Assembly (NCBI GenBank): GCA_021827245.1
Contig: JAKAWN010000035.1
Location: forward strand, 1 to 27,355
DNA: 27,355 bases
Origin: Acidobacteriota bacterium
GTDB taxonomy: Bacteria; Acidobacteriota; Terriglobia; UBA7540
Direction of reading: 5' to 3'
Shown piece after piece: positions 6,283 through 15,185 of the stretch. The position numbers and the translations under genes are program-made. Every line of letters begins with the position of its first letter. Within the stretch, counting starts at the first letter, position 1. Under the pieces are notes generated by a model, which had not been told where the DNA came from, did no database searches, and was given only the letters and a program-made list of their open reading frames with translations.

Positions 6283-8463
6283 ATGCCGGGGGACCGACGT
6301 CCGGGAACAATGAAACCCATGCGTGTAGGTGTGGATACAGGAGGAACATTTACCGACTGCATTGTCGCGGATGCGCGTGGGGTTAGGGTCACTAAAGTGT
6401 TTTCAGGCTCACCGGCTTCGCCGGAAGAGGCAAGCCATGCCATCGTGAAAGGCGTCGCGCAACTGCTTGTAAAAGCGCCCTCAATCGACATTCTCCATGG
6501 GACAACCGTTAGCACCAACAGCTTGCTGGAACGCCGCGGAGCACGGGTCGGTCTTGTCACCACACACGGATTCGAAGACCTGATTGAGATCGGCCGACAA
6601 GCGCGCCCCCGGCTTTATGACCTGGATGTTCGCTGTGATCCTCCCCTTGTATCACGCCGGATGCGCTGGGGACTGCACGAGCGAACCGCGGCTGATGGCA
6701 GCATTCTTTTGCGCCCCTCCAATCGTGAGCTGAAAAGACTTCGGGGAAAGATCATTCGTTCCGGTGCCGAATCGGTCGCCGTGTGCCTGCTGTTTTCGTT
6801 TTCCAATCCTGCAAATGAACGGCTGGTCCGCCGCTCCCTACAACAATTGAAAATCCCCCTTTCGGTCTCACATGAGATTCTTCCGGAGTTCCGCGAATAT
6901 GAACGAATGTCCACAACCACGATGAACGCCTATCTCGTGCCGCGGATTGGTCCCTACTTGTCGCGACTGCAGCGCGAAGCTGGCAGGAGGCTAGCCTTAC
7001 AAGATTCCAATACAGAGGACCCCAGAAGCAGAAGGAGAGATGACAAGAGCGCCCCCATGAGGCGGAGAGCCAAGGTTCGTGTTTTTGTGATGGAATCAAG
7101 CGGTGGCATCACTACGGCGCGACACGCGGCAAGAGAGCCCGTTCGAACCATCCTTTCCGGTCCTGCGGGAGGCGTTGCGGCCGCAGCCTCGCTCGCAGCT
7201 CAACTCGGAATCCGGCAGGCGATCAGCTTTGACATGGGAGGCACCTCAACCGACGTCTGCCTGTTTGAAGGCCGTCCCCGGATAACAAACGAAACCACCG
7301 TTGGAGGATTACCCATAGCAGTCCCAGTGATCGACGTTCATTCCGTCGGAGCCGGCGGTGGTTCGCTGGCTCGTATCGATATCGGCGGTTCGCTTCGGGT
7401 CGGGCCCGAAAGCGCAGGTGCATCCCCCGGGCCAATCTGTTACGGACGCGGGGGGCAACTGCCAACCGTCACGGACGCGAACCTCATTCTTGGCAGGATA
7501 GATCCCGAGTGTTTTCTTGGCGGCGAATACCCCCTAAGACAGCAAGATACGGAAGAGTCTTTCAGGATGTTCCTGCGCGGAATGAACACATCATCTCCCG
7601 CAGCCCGGGGGGTATTCAGTAGCCCCCTTGACCTTGCCCGCGGGATAATTGCCGTCGCAAACGCCAACATGGAAAGGGCCCTGCGAGTGATTTCCGTTGA
7701 ACGGGGACATGACCCCAGGGACTTTACGCTGATCGCCTTCGGAGGAGCCGGTGGATTACATGCGGCAGACCTGGCGCGGTCTCTCGGAATTGCACGGATC
7801 GTTATCCCCCGGAACCCTGGGACATTTTCCGCGCTTGGGATTTTGCAGTCCGACGCTATCAGAGATGTCTCACAGTCCGTGCTCATGGTCATCCCGGCGG
7901 AACCCACGTCTGCACGTTCATCCCGGTTCCGCCGCCTTCTTGCTCAGATTGTCAGGGAGTTCCGACGGCTTGAACGCTCGGCGCGCATCCACCTCAGGCG
8001 CGACCACTTTCCCTCTGGCAAAATAGCGGTCGAACGGCAGCTAGAGGTGCGCTACGCCGGGCAATCTTACGAGCTCAATGTCCCGTTTTCTCCCCGGTTT
8101 CCAATAGAGTTCGAACAGTTGCACAAGAAAACATATGGATATAGCCATGGCCACAAGCCGCTTGAAGTGGTTAACTTGAGATTACGTTTGACGGTTCCAA
8201 CACCAAAGTCCCGGTCACCAAGGCGCGCCAGCCCAGTCTCTCACCCGCACACGGAAGCGGCAATCCTGAAAGAAAAGAACGTCTGGCTTGGCAGCCGTTT
8301 TCACCGAACGCCACTATACGATAGAGATCGCCTGGGAATTGGGGCACGGCTTAAAGGGTCGGCCGTAATCGTGGAATACAGCTCCACTACCATCATCCCC
8401 CCGGATTTTGAGTGCCATGTTGATAGCCATTTGAATCTGGTTCTGACTCGTGATGCGGACTGA
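6283..8463 (+). CDS. Hydantoinase/5-oxoprolinase family A subunit (HyuA-like)
   Basis: This family hydrolyses five-membered cyclic amides such as N-methylhydantoins or 5-oxoproline in an ATP-dependent reaction; acetone carboxylases are relatives. The 726-residue protein has the actin-like ATPase signatures: VGVDTGGTFTDCIV (15-28), HGTTVSTNSLLERRGA (72-87), LSGPAGGVAAAA (291-302), SFDMGGTSTDVCL (315-327), VHSVGAGGGS, GPESAGASPGPICYGRGG and AFGGAGGLHAADLARSLGI (485-503). A Glu/Arg/Lys-rich stretch at about 240-264 looks like an insertion before VFVMESSGG. ATG 6283 has a weak AAGAGAG upstream; ATG 6310 or 6319 would also serve. The stop overlaps the B-subunit start, so the two chains should be made together. 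The substrate cannot be read from sequence. Confidence 0.92.
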   Translation: MPGDRRPGTMKPMRVGVDTGGTFTDCIVADARGVRVTKVFSGSPASPEEASHAIVKGVAQLLVKAPSIDILHGTTVSTNSLLERRGARVGLVTTHGFEDLIEIGRQARPRLYDLDVRCDPPLVSRRMRWGLHERTAADGSILLRPSNRELKRLRGKIIRSGAESVAVCLLFSFSNPANERLVRRSLQQLKIPLSVSHEILPEFREYERMSTTTMNAYLVPRIGPYLSRLQREAGRRLALQDSNTEDPRSRRRDDKSAPMRRRAKVRVFVMESSGGITTARHAAREPVRTILSGPAGGVAAAASLAAQLGIRQAISFDMGGTSTDVCLFEGRPRITNETTVGGLPIAVPVIDVHSVGAGGGSLARIDIGGSLRVGPESAGASPGPICYGRGGQLPTVTDANLILGRIDPECFLGGEYPLRQQDTEESFRMFLRGMNTSSPAARGVFSSPLDLARGIIAVANANMERALRVISVERGHDPRDFTLIAFGGAGGLHAADLARSLGIARIVIPRNPGTFSALGILQSDAIRDVSQSVLMVIPAEPTSARSSRFRRLLAQIVREFRRLERSARIHLRRDHFPSGKIAVERQLEVRYAGQSYELNVPFSPRFPIEFEQLHKKTYGYSHGHKPLEVVNLRLRLTVPTPKSRSPRRASPVSHPHTEAAILKEKNVWLGSRFHRTPLYDRDRLGIGARLKGSAVIVEYSSTTIIPPDFECHVDSHLNLVLTRDAD

Positions 8464-10075
8464 CCCGGCCGAACTCGAAATCTTCAAGAATCTCTTTCAC
8501 TCCGTTGCAGAAGAGATGGGTGCTGCTCTTCGCCGTTCGGCCTTCTCTCCAAACATCAAGGAGCGCCGGGACTATTCCTGCGCGGTGTTCGACGGGCGAG
8601 GAGACGTTGCCGCGATGGGTGACCACATGCCCGTTCATCTCGGCTCGATGCCCAAATCGGTTGCTGCTGCCATTCAGGGCTTGACGCTTGGTCTCGGCGA
8701 CATTGCAGTTCTCAACGATCCCTTTGCCGGCGGCACGCACCTTCCTGACCTCACGTGCGTCATGCCAGTTTTCCCGCGCGAATCGAGACAACACAAGCGG
8801 CCTCTCTTTTACGTTGCCAATCGAGCCCATCACTCCGACGTTGGAGGAGCACAGCCGGCTTCAATGGGATTGAGTCAGGAAATCTATCAGGAGGGCCTTC
8901 GTATTCCTCCTGTAACGCTGGTTCGCAATGGTAAACCACAGAGAGACGTCCTCGCGATACTGCTGGCCAATGTACGCACTCCAACCGAGCGCGAAGGTGA
9001 TTTGATGGCTCAAATTGCTTCATGCAAGCTTGGAGAACAAAGGCTCCAGGATATGGCGCAGAAGTATGGCAACTCCAAGATTAACTTCTACCTTGCCGCG
9101 CTTCAGAGATACTCCGCAACCCTGATGCGGAGTGCCTTGCGCCAGATTCCCGAGGGGACCTACCGCGCCAAAGACTTCCTCGACGACGACGGATATTCAC
9201 CGCGCCCGGTGCGTTTGCAGGTCGCAATCGAAATTAATACGGATCGCGCAATAGTTGACTTCACGGGATCATCGGCCCAATGCCGCGGCGGGGTCAATGC
9301 CGTACTGGCAATCACAATGTCGGCGGTCTTTTATGTTTTCCGCTGCCTGCTGGCCGAGGATGTTCCTGCATGCTCGGGATTGATGGAGCCCATCGAAATT
9401 ATCGCCCCGGAGGCGAGTGTGGTGAACGCATGCCCGCCCGCTGCGGTTGCGGCAGGCAACGTTGAAACCTCTCAACGTATTGTGGACGTCCTCCTGCGAG
9501 CCTTGGCGCACGCTCTGCCCCACCGCATCCCTGCTGCAAGTTCGGGTACGATGAATAATCTTTCATTCGGCGGAATCGATCCTGGCACAGGTACGCCCTT
9601 TGCCTATTACGAGACTATTGCAGGAGGTATGGGAGCTCGCTCTTCGGCGGAGGGATTAAGCGGCGTTCATACCCATATGACAAACTCCATGAACACGCCG
9701 GTTGAGGCGCTTGAGTCCCACTTCCCGGTACGCGTCCGGCGAACTTCACTTCGAAGGGGGTCTGGCGGCCGCGGCCGTTTTCGTGGAGGTGACGGCGTCG
9801 TTCGCGAAATCGAGTTTCTTACGGAGGTACGCTGCAGTATTTTATCTGACCGCCGGCGATTTCCGCCTTATGGCCTTGCTGGCGGCCAGCCGGGAAAAAC
9901 CGGACGCAACACGCTGGAAGCCCGGGGCGGAGTTTCCAAGCTGCCTTCAAAGACAGTTTTCACTGCCCCGCCTGGAAGCATCCTAAGAGTTGAAACACCG
10001 GGTGGTGGCGGTTGGGGAAAACCCCCGCAGGCTAAGTTCGCGAGCCTATATCCCAAAGCTTCTGAGGAGGAATAA
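8453..10075 (+). CDS. Hydantoinase/5-oxoprolinase family B subunit (HyuB-like)
   Basis: Partner of the upstream A subunit. The protein of about 540 residues carries the HyuB signatures in order: DPAELEIFKNLFHSVAEEMG, RRSAFSPNIKERRDYSCAVFD, GDHMPVHLGSMPKSV, VLNDPFAGGTHLPDLT, the metal-site-like ANRAHHSDVGG, QEGLRIPPV, the GGVNAVLAIT region, YYETIAGGMGA and TNSMNTPVEALE. It ends with ETPGGGGWG, normal for the family. GTG 8450 and ATG 8453 are adjacent and in frame, and both lie inside the end of the A-subunit gene (11-14 base overlap). No separate ribosome site is seen, so translational coupling is likely. The stop shares one base with the next gene's ATG. The two subunits are normally cytoplasmic. 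Confidence 0.92.
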   Translation: MRTDPAELEIFKNLFHSVAEEMGAALRRSAFSPNIKERRDYSCAVFDGRGDVAAMGDHMPVHLGSMPKSVAAAIQGLTLGLGDIAVLNDPFAGGTHLPDLTCVMPVFPRESRQHKRPLFYVANRAHHSDVGGAQPASMGLSQEIYQEGLRIPPVTLVRNGKPQRDVLAILLANVRTPTEREGDLMAQIASCKLGEQRLQDMAQKYGNSKINFYLAALQRYSATLMRSALRQIPEGTYRAKDFLDDDGYSPRPVRLQVAIEINTDRAIVDFTGSSAQCRGGVNAVLAITMSAVFYVFRCLLAEDVPACSGLMEPIEIIAPEASVVNACPPAAVAAGNVETSQRIVDVLLRALAHALPHRIPAASSGTMNNLSFGGIDPGTGTPFAYYETIAGGMGARSSAEGLSGVHTHMTNSMNTPVEALESHFPVRVRRTSLRRGSGGRGRFRGGDGVVREIEFLTEVRCSILSDRRRFPPYGLAGGQPGKTGRNTLEARGGVSKLPSKTVFTAPPGSILRVETPGGGGWGKPPQAKFASLYPKASEEE

Positions 10076-11046
10076 TGGACAACGTCAACCGGAGGGACTT
10101 CATTAAATCGATCGCCGCAGCCGGAACCCTCGCCGGCGTTCCCGCCCAGGCGGCGGAGGCCGGCGGCCCAGGCCCCGTCTTTCTGTCAACCTGGCCATTT
10201 GGCAAACCGGCCAACGAGCGCGCTGCAGAGGTTTTCAGCAAAGGCGGGAGTTTGCTTGACGCCGTCGAAAAGGGAATCAACGTTGTCGAAGAGGATCCGA
10301 AGGTAATGGCCGTTGGTTACGGAGGCCTGCCGAACTCCGAAGGCACGGTAGAGCTCGACGCCGGTATTATGGATGGAACCCGGCACCGAGCCGGCGCTGT
10401 ATGTTGTCTCCGCGGGGTCAAGACCCCAATCTCCGTGGCCCGGCTGGTAATGGAAAAGACCACTCACACCACAATGGGAGGGATCGGCCTGCAGCATTTC
10501 GCCCAGGAAATGGGATTCCACTTTGAGCAGTTGTTGACGCCGGAAAGCCTGGAACGATGGATGGCGTGGAAAGCCAACCCCCACCACAAAACCTACTGGA
10601 TCACTCCTGAAAACCACGACACCATTGGCATGGTTGCGACCGACGGCAAAGGGCACATAGTGACCGGATGTTCAACTTCCGGGCTTGCGTGGAAACTCCC
10701 TGGTCGGATTGCCGACTCACCTTTAGTGGGATGCGGATATTTCGCTGACGACAATGCGGGTGGGGCTTCGGCAACTGGCAACGGCGACGTGATGACCAAC
10801 TATTGCACGAGCGTCTCGATCGTGCACATGATGGCGCGGGGCGCTTCTCCTCAGGAAGCGTGTGAAGAACTGCTTCGCGACATGGTCAAAACAGATCCCA
10901 AGAACAAAGAGGTCTCCGCAGCGGTGATTGCCATGAATCCTCACGGCGAGGTCGGGGCGGCTTCCATGAACGCCCGGATGCATCTTCGATATGCGCTCTG
11001 GAAGAATGGCGAAAGCCAGGTGCTGGACTCAAAGAATGTCTACTGA
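10075..11046 (+). CDS. Tat-exported N4-(beta-N-acetylglucosaminyl)-L-asparaginase homologue (Ntn hydrolase)
   Basis: Glycosylasparaginases cleave GlcNAc-Asn or related Asn amides after self-cleavage that exposes a Thr. The 323-residue protein begins with a twin-arginine signal (NRRDFIKSIAAAGTLAG, 5-21), so it is probably exported folded. Family residues are all present: Trp40 in STWPFG, the self-cleavage site HDTIGMVA with nucleophile Thr183, then Arg211, Asp214, Thr234 and Gly235. These have the same spacing from the Thr as the flavobacterial enzyme's Thr152, Arg180, Asp183, Thr203 and Gly204. ATG 10075 overlaps the hyuB-like stop (TAATG) and GAGGAGG ends four bases before it, so it belongs to the same operon. 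The stop lies 47 bases from the convergent CPBP gene's stop. A role in salvaging amide-linked compounds for the HyuAB pair is inference. Confidence 0.92.
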   Translation: MDNVNRRDFIKSIAAAGTLAGVPAQAAEAGGPGPVFLSTWPFGKPANERAAEVFSKGGSLLDAVEKGINVVEEDPKVMAVGYGGLPNSEGTVELDAGIMDGTRHRAGAVCCLRGVKTPISVARLVMEKTTHTTMGGIGLQHFAQEMGFHFEQLLTPESLERWMAWKANPHHKTYWITPENHDTIGMVATDGKGHIVTGCSTSGLAWKLPGRIADSPLVGCGYFADDNAGGASATGNGDVMTNYCTSVSIVHMMARGASPQEACEELLRDMVKTDPKNKEVSAAVIAMNPHGEVGAASMNARMHLRYALWKNGESQVLDSKNVY

Positions 11047-11093
11047 GGACTTGTGCACAGACGCCCTGTCAAAGAACACAGCCCACGTTCCGG

Positions 11094-14000
11094 TTAGTCG
11101 TTCATCTCCGTTTCTGCATAAGGAGTTCGTCTTCCGGCAACTATCATCCAAGCCAGCACCAGCAAGCAGAGAACCAGCAGCAAGGCTCCGTTCCACCGGA
11201 AGAACATCGAAGGCTGCGAAAGCAACTGCGCGAGCGGGGATGCGACTTGCAGACAGAATATCGCTCCCACGTATGCAAGAATATTCGACCGGCAGAACCA
11301 TGCTACGACCGCCACAATAACGACGAAAGGTAGCGCACCCGTAACCCATCCCGCCGCGTACTCCCGGGCAGAATGGGCGTTCGCCGGCCCCAAGCTTGCC
11401 AGAACCAGCAATCCAATCGGAAAGATCCACCACGCCCGACTTGGCCATCCCGAGCAAACCAGATGGATGAGAATGCCCGCCGCCGCGGCATATAAAACCG
11501 TGAATATGAGGGCATGCAGAAACGCCGTACTGCCCGGTGAGGAAGTGTCAAATATGCTGGGGAAAATCGCGAATGACACGGGGGCAAATGTGTGGAAACG
11601 ATCGGAAATCAAAGTGTTCAGTTGCATGACCCCCGCGGCCGCCGCGACACTGAGAATGCAGACCATGATCGCATCGCGCCGCCAGGTTCGCCGGGCTTGG
11701 CCCTGGAATATGCTCCACGCGTCAGGATGGAGGCTGGTTGCCAGCGCCACGACAAACCACCCGGCAAGCCCCATCAACAAGGGCACCACCGCCAGACTGA
11801 CGCCAACGCTGATCCAGAAATTGCTCAGCGAGACCGACGTATCATAGCTTTGATTGATCAGCGGCACCGTAGTCAATTCCATCAGCCCCATCAATGCCGC
11901 GAGCACCACGCCTACCCAAAGCGAGCGCCTCCAGGGAATTTTCCCAGCGCGCACCTGCTTCACAAAAAGAATAATTATCAGCGCCCCCAGGCCAATTCCC
12001 AGGAGGCTTTCCAGGCCGAGCAGAATGGAATTGGCCAGGTGCGAGGCTTCGCGCTGACGCCTCCAGTTCTCGGGTAGTTTGAAATACCGTGAAGTACCCA
12101 CAACCTGGTCGCCGGCGATTTCGACTGCAATGCGGAAGTGCGCATCTCCCACGTTGAGAGGGTCACCAGGCTTTGCTTGCCAGGTGAGCGTATAGTCTTC
12201 GCGCGCTTTGCGCTTTTTCGCTTCTGAGTTCTGCAACTCAAAATTCGAAACTTGATATCCGTGCTTCTGAAGAAAATCCTCTGCCAGGGAGCGCGCAGCG
12301 GCGGCAGACAGCGTCGCACCCGGTGCGTCCTCGTCAAGAACATGCCGATACCCAAAAACCTGGTTGTCGATTGGATCAACCATCACTCGATACTCTTCTT
12401 TCTGCATCGGTCGAAAGAAGCGAACTTCCCATAACTCCAGGCGCGTTGCACGGCTATAGAGTTGCTCCGACTCTTTCACAGAAAGGTGTTGCAGCAAATA
12501 CCGCAATGCAAGTGGATCCACATTCTCTTGCAGCCACGCCACGTGCCGGTATTCCTGCGTCCTGATACCCCTTCGCTCAAGATAAGCGGTCGCCGAACTC
12601 ACAGCGTCGCGGCGTGAAAAGTGGACCTTAATGCCCTGGCCAAAACGGTAGGCAGGAATAAAGGCGATCCCAACAAAAACCGCAATCAGCAGGGCGGCGA
12701 CAAGAATGCGTGGCTTTCGAAAAGGTTGATAACTCAACGGCTTTTCAGGTTCTGCAACAATTCCTTCTTTGGGTGCGCGCTTTATTCCGGCACTTTCGTT
12801 GGAAATCTCGGAGTCGCTGGAGAACGTGCCAACTCGTAGATAGGCAATAAGTGCCACAATCAGCGGAATCAGCATGATGCCCGCTGTAAGGCCTCCCGAA
12901 ATCCTCAGGTACTCGTTTGGAGAGCGCAGCAGAAGGAAAGCCGTGTACAAGGCATCCACCGAATAGTGCCAAATCATCGTGGCAATAACACCAAACCGAA
13001 GCATGATGAGGCCCACAATGATCCCACCAACTCCGACCTCAATCCCTCGGATGAAAAATGGCTGGTTCGGATAAGCTGAATGGAGAAATCCCCAAATAAA
13101 CGCCGCCACAATCAACCCCGCCGCTCGCGATCGGAAGATTTTCTCCAGGAACGGTATGCCAAAAGCCCTGAACTGCATCTCTTCTGAAACCGCTGGGAAA
13201 AATCCGATGAAAAGCACGGCGATCCATGGGATACGCGTGTTCAGGAGATTTGAAAAGGGAATGTCGGCAGGAGCCCATGCTCCCAGCTTGTCGGCAGCCA
13301 GGTAAAACACCGTCTGGTAGGCAAAAAAGAAAAACGTCATGGCAATGCCCACAACGTTGGCAATAAAGAATGAGCGTGAACGCACTCCGCGCCAGCTCAA
13401 GGTGCGGCGCACAGATGCCAGCTTGGGAAGCCTTTCTCGGTAAATCGGCTCCGCGCTGGCCACGATGAGAAAAATGAATGCGCCAACTCCAAGCGCACTG
13501 ACAATCGCATCGCGGAAGTAACCTGCCATGAAGCTCGAATAGGAATCGGTTGTGGAATAGCCAAACTGAGCGACTGAGAAGGAATTCAATTGCCCCAGAA
13601 AGTAAAGGATCGACGCGACCAGGCCAAATCCTGCCGCCATTCGAAGCGGAACATCCCGGTCGCGCAGCCGCCGGATCAGGACCACCAGCATAGCCAGGCT
13701 GAGCAGGACCCAGAGAACCTCATCGACCAGTTGTGCGGATATATTTTTCGAGCGAAGGCTTCGGTAATCCCGAATCCATTGGTCGGGAACTTTTACAAAC
13801 TCGTTGTAACCGGCAACCTGGTCTCCATCGACATCGATTACAATGCGATAACTCCCGTTCCCAAGGTCTACGTTCTTTTCCTTCCAGACAAAGCTGTAGT
13901 CAACTCGCGCAGGCCGCTTTTCCGATTCAACATCCAGAAACTCGAGATCGGAGATGTTGCGGTGCATGGTGTTCTGAAGGAAATTCTGCGCGATCTCTCT

Positions 14001-14447
14001 CGCCTGTTCCGGCTTCAGGGAAGCGCCGGGTGTTGTGTCCGGAATTTCGTGCTCGAAACCTACCACCTGGCCTTGTGTGCTGACGTCGACCCTGAATTCC
14101 TCCTTTTGCTCAGGTTTGAACCAGCGGTGGGACCAACGCCACAAATGGATCGGCCCGCGCGTCAGCGCGTTCATCCTGGACAGCCCTTGCGTACGTTCAA
14201 GGTATAGCTTGGCCTCGTCGTCATACGTAAAAATAGCGGCATGGTGGTAACCGCTGATGTTGAACCCACGCGAGGCCAGAAACTTCTCCGCAATCGAGCG
14301 TGAATCGGCGCGGTTTACCCGCAACGTGAGAGAGGCTTCTGGAAATGCCCGCGAGAAGTACTTGATTCCGATTACCAACGACACTGCGGCCACTGCAACG
14401 GCGACAATGATGATCTTCAGTTCCCGAACTCCAAGTTTCACGGGCAT
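11094..14447 (-). CDS. Internally duplicated CPBP-family membrane protease-like protein
   Basis: A 1117-residue membrane protein. Its first half has an N-terminal membrane segment (11-28), an extracytoplasmic region (about 35-230) and a membrane bundle with the CPBP (CAAX protease/bacteriocin-processing) motifs: SEEMQFR with Glu422, Glu423 and Arg427; FIWGFLH with His456; HYSVDA with His494. The second half repeats the plan: membrane segment (580-598), a related outer domain (605-800; compare FKPEQKEEFRV at 110-120 with FRPMQKEEYRV at 679-689, and the PGA-LAEDFLQ-type helix after each), then many membrane spans. The second bundle has no EExxxR or downstream His, so it should be catalytically dead. 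The outer domains resemble PepSY-type folds only loosely. ATG 14447 is preceded by AGAGGT. The substrate is unknown. Confidence 0.85.
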   Translation of the reverse strand: MPVKLGVRELKIIIVAVAVAAVSLVIGIKYFSRAFPEASLTLRVNRADSRSIAEKFLASRGFNISGYHHAAIFTYDDEAKLYLERTQGLSRMNALTRGPIHLWRWSHRWFKPEQKEEFRVDVSTQGQVVGFEHEIPDTTPGASLKPEQAREIAQNFLQNTMHRNISDLEFLDVESEKRPARVDYSFVWKEKNVDLGNGSYRIVIDVDGDQVAGYNEFVKVPDQWIRDYRSLRSKNISAQLVDEVLWVLLSLAMLVVLIRRLRDRDVPLRMAAGFGLVASILYFLGQLNSFSVAQFGYSTTDSYSSFMAGYFRDAIVSALGVGAFIFLIVASAEPIYRERLPKLASVRRTLSWRGVRSRSFFIANVVGIAMTFFFFAYQTVFYLAADKLGAWAPADIPFSNLLNTRIPWIAVLFIGFFPAVSEEMQFRAFGIPFLEKIFRSRAAGLIVAAFIWGFLHSAYPNQPFFIRGIEVGVGGIIVGLIMLRFGVIATMIWHYSVDALYTAFLLLRSPNEYLRISGGLTAGIMLIPLIVALIAYLRVGTFSSDSEISNESAGIKRAPKEGIVAEPEKPLSYQPFRKPRILVAALLIAVFVGIAFIPAYRFGQGIKVHFSRRDAVSSATAYLERRGIRTQEYRHVAWLQENVDPLALRYLLQHLSVKESEQLYSRATRLELWEVRFFRPMQKEEYRVMVDPIDNQVFGYRHVLDEDAPGATLSAAAARSLAEDFLQKHGYQVSNFELQNSEAKKRKAREDYTLTWQAKPGDPLNVGDAHFRIAVEIAGDQVVGTSRYFKLPENWRRQREASHLANSILLGLESLLGIGLGALIIILFVKQVRAGKIPWRRSLWVGVVLAALMGLMELTTVPLINQSYDTSVSLSNFWISVGVSLAVVPLLMGLAGWFVVALATSLHPDAWSIFQGQARRTWRRDAIMVCILSVAAAAGVMQLNTLISDRFHTFAPVSFAIFPSIFDTSSPGSTAFLHALIFTVLYAAAAGILIHLVCSGWPSRAWWIFPIGLLVLASLGPANAHSAREYAAGWVTGALPFVVIVAVVAWFCRSNILAYVGAIFCLQVASPLAQLLSQPSMFFRWNGALLLVLCLLVLAWMIVAGRRTPYAETEMND

Positions 14448-14537
14448 GAAAACCTCTGAAAAACCCAGGTGCGTTCACATTGCAACGAGGATTATACCAA
14501 CCACTTGGCCAATCACGATCAGGAATCAGCGTCACCC

Positions 14538-14567
14538 GGAAGCGCTGTCAGTAGCCTGAGTGCTTCC
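14538..14567 (-). terminator. Intergenic hairpin between rimI and the CPBP gene
   Basis: GGAAGCGCT (14538-14546) pairs with AGTGCTTCC (14559-14567) over nine positions with one mismatch, around a 12-base loop. On the minus strand it lies just after the rimI stop. No T-run follows, so it may slow or process the transcript rather than act as a classical intrinsic terminator. Confidence 0.35.
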
Positions 14568-14587
14568 ACTGGGCGCCGGCCTGTCCG

Positions 14588-15031
14588 TTATTTCGCCCGT
14601 TTTACCATCACCCAGGCCCCCTGGCCGTTGTTATAATAACGTTCGACTTTGTCGACCTTCCGGTACCCACGTGCCTCGTAAAACGCCTGTGCCGCCACGT
14701 TTTCTTCCGCAGTTTCGAGATATATAATCCGCACTTTGGCCTCACGTGTCCACTTTTCAGCGACCTCCATCAACTTCGTACCCACACCCTGGCGACGCGA
14801 ATCCTCCAACACGTCAAGGGTAATAATATGACCCACATGTGTGGGTTCACGGTTGGCCACCACAAATCCGACAATTCTGCCACCGTTCTCAGCAACCCAG
14901 GTGCGCGACGATCGGTGGGCTACGAAGCTCGCGAGCTCTTCGCGCGAATAGGAAATTCCCGGCGGAAAACAAGCCTGGTCGATTTCATACAGTCGGGCTA
15001 AGTCAGAAGGCTGAAAATCGCGGACCCGCAT
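14588..15031 (-). CDS. rimI: GNAT acetyltransferase, RimI-like
   Basis: RimI-type enzymes acetylate protein N-termini, classically ribosomal protein S18, using acetyl-CoA. The 147-residue protein has the GNAT layout: MRVRDFQPSDLARLYEIDQACFP at the start, VAENGGRIVGFVV (strand 4 region), the acetyl-CoA loop DSRRQGVGTKLM, LETAEENVAAQAFYEARGYRKV and YYNNGQGAWVMVK. The YYxxGxxA-type ending is what RimI proteins show. ATG 15031 is chosen because GGAGAG lies three to four bases upstream and it gives the usual N-terminus; the frame remains open to 15079. The gene lies upstream of the CPBP gene on the same strand with 140 bases between. The exact protein substrate is inferred; other GNAT roles are possible. 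Confidence 0.82.
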   Translation of the reverse strand: MRVRDFQPSDLARLYEIDQACFPPGISYSREELASFVAHRSSRTWVAENGGRIVGFVVANREPTHVGHIITLDVLEDSRRQGVGTKLMEVAEKWTREAKVRIIYLETAEENVAAQAFYEARGYRKVDKVERYYNNGQGAWVMVKRAK

Positions 15032-15185
15032 AAGCTCTCCGCCAAAAATCATCCGTGGATACGCTATGGATTGAGACAAATTGCGAGTTTATGGAACAAG
15101 CAGCCGTCGCGCAGATCTCGCGTCCAATACAAATTGCGCATGTGGCCGCCAATACCTCAAATGCCGCGCCACCAGGTTGCACAGG

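Noticed and set aside
13590..14207. 205-codon plus-strand open frame
   Set aside because: Antisense to the CPBP gene, low-complexity composition, no recognised motif or ribosome site.
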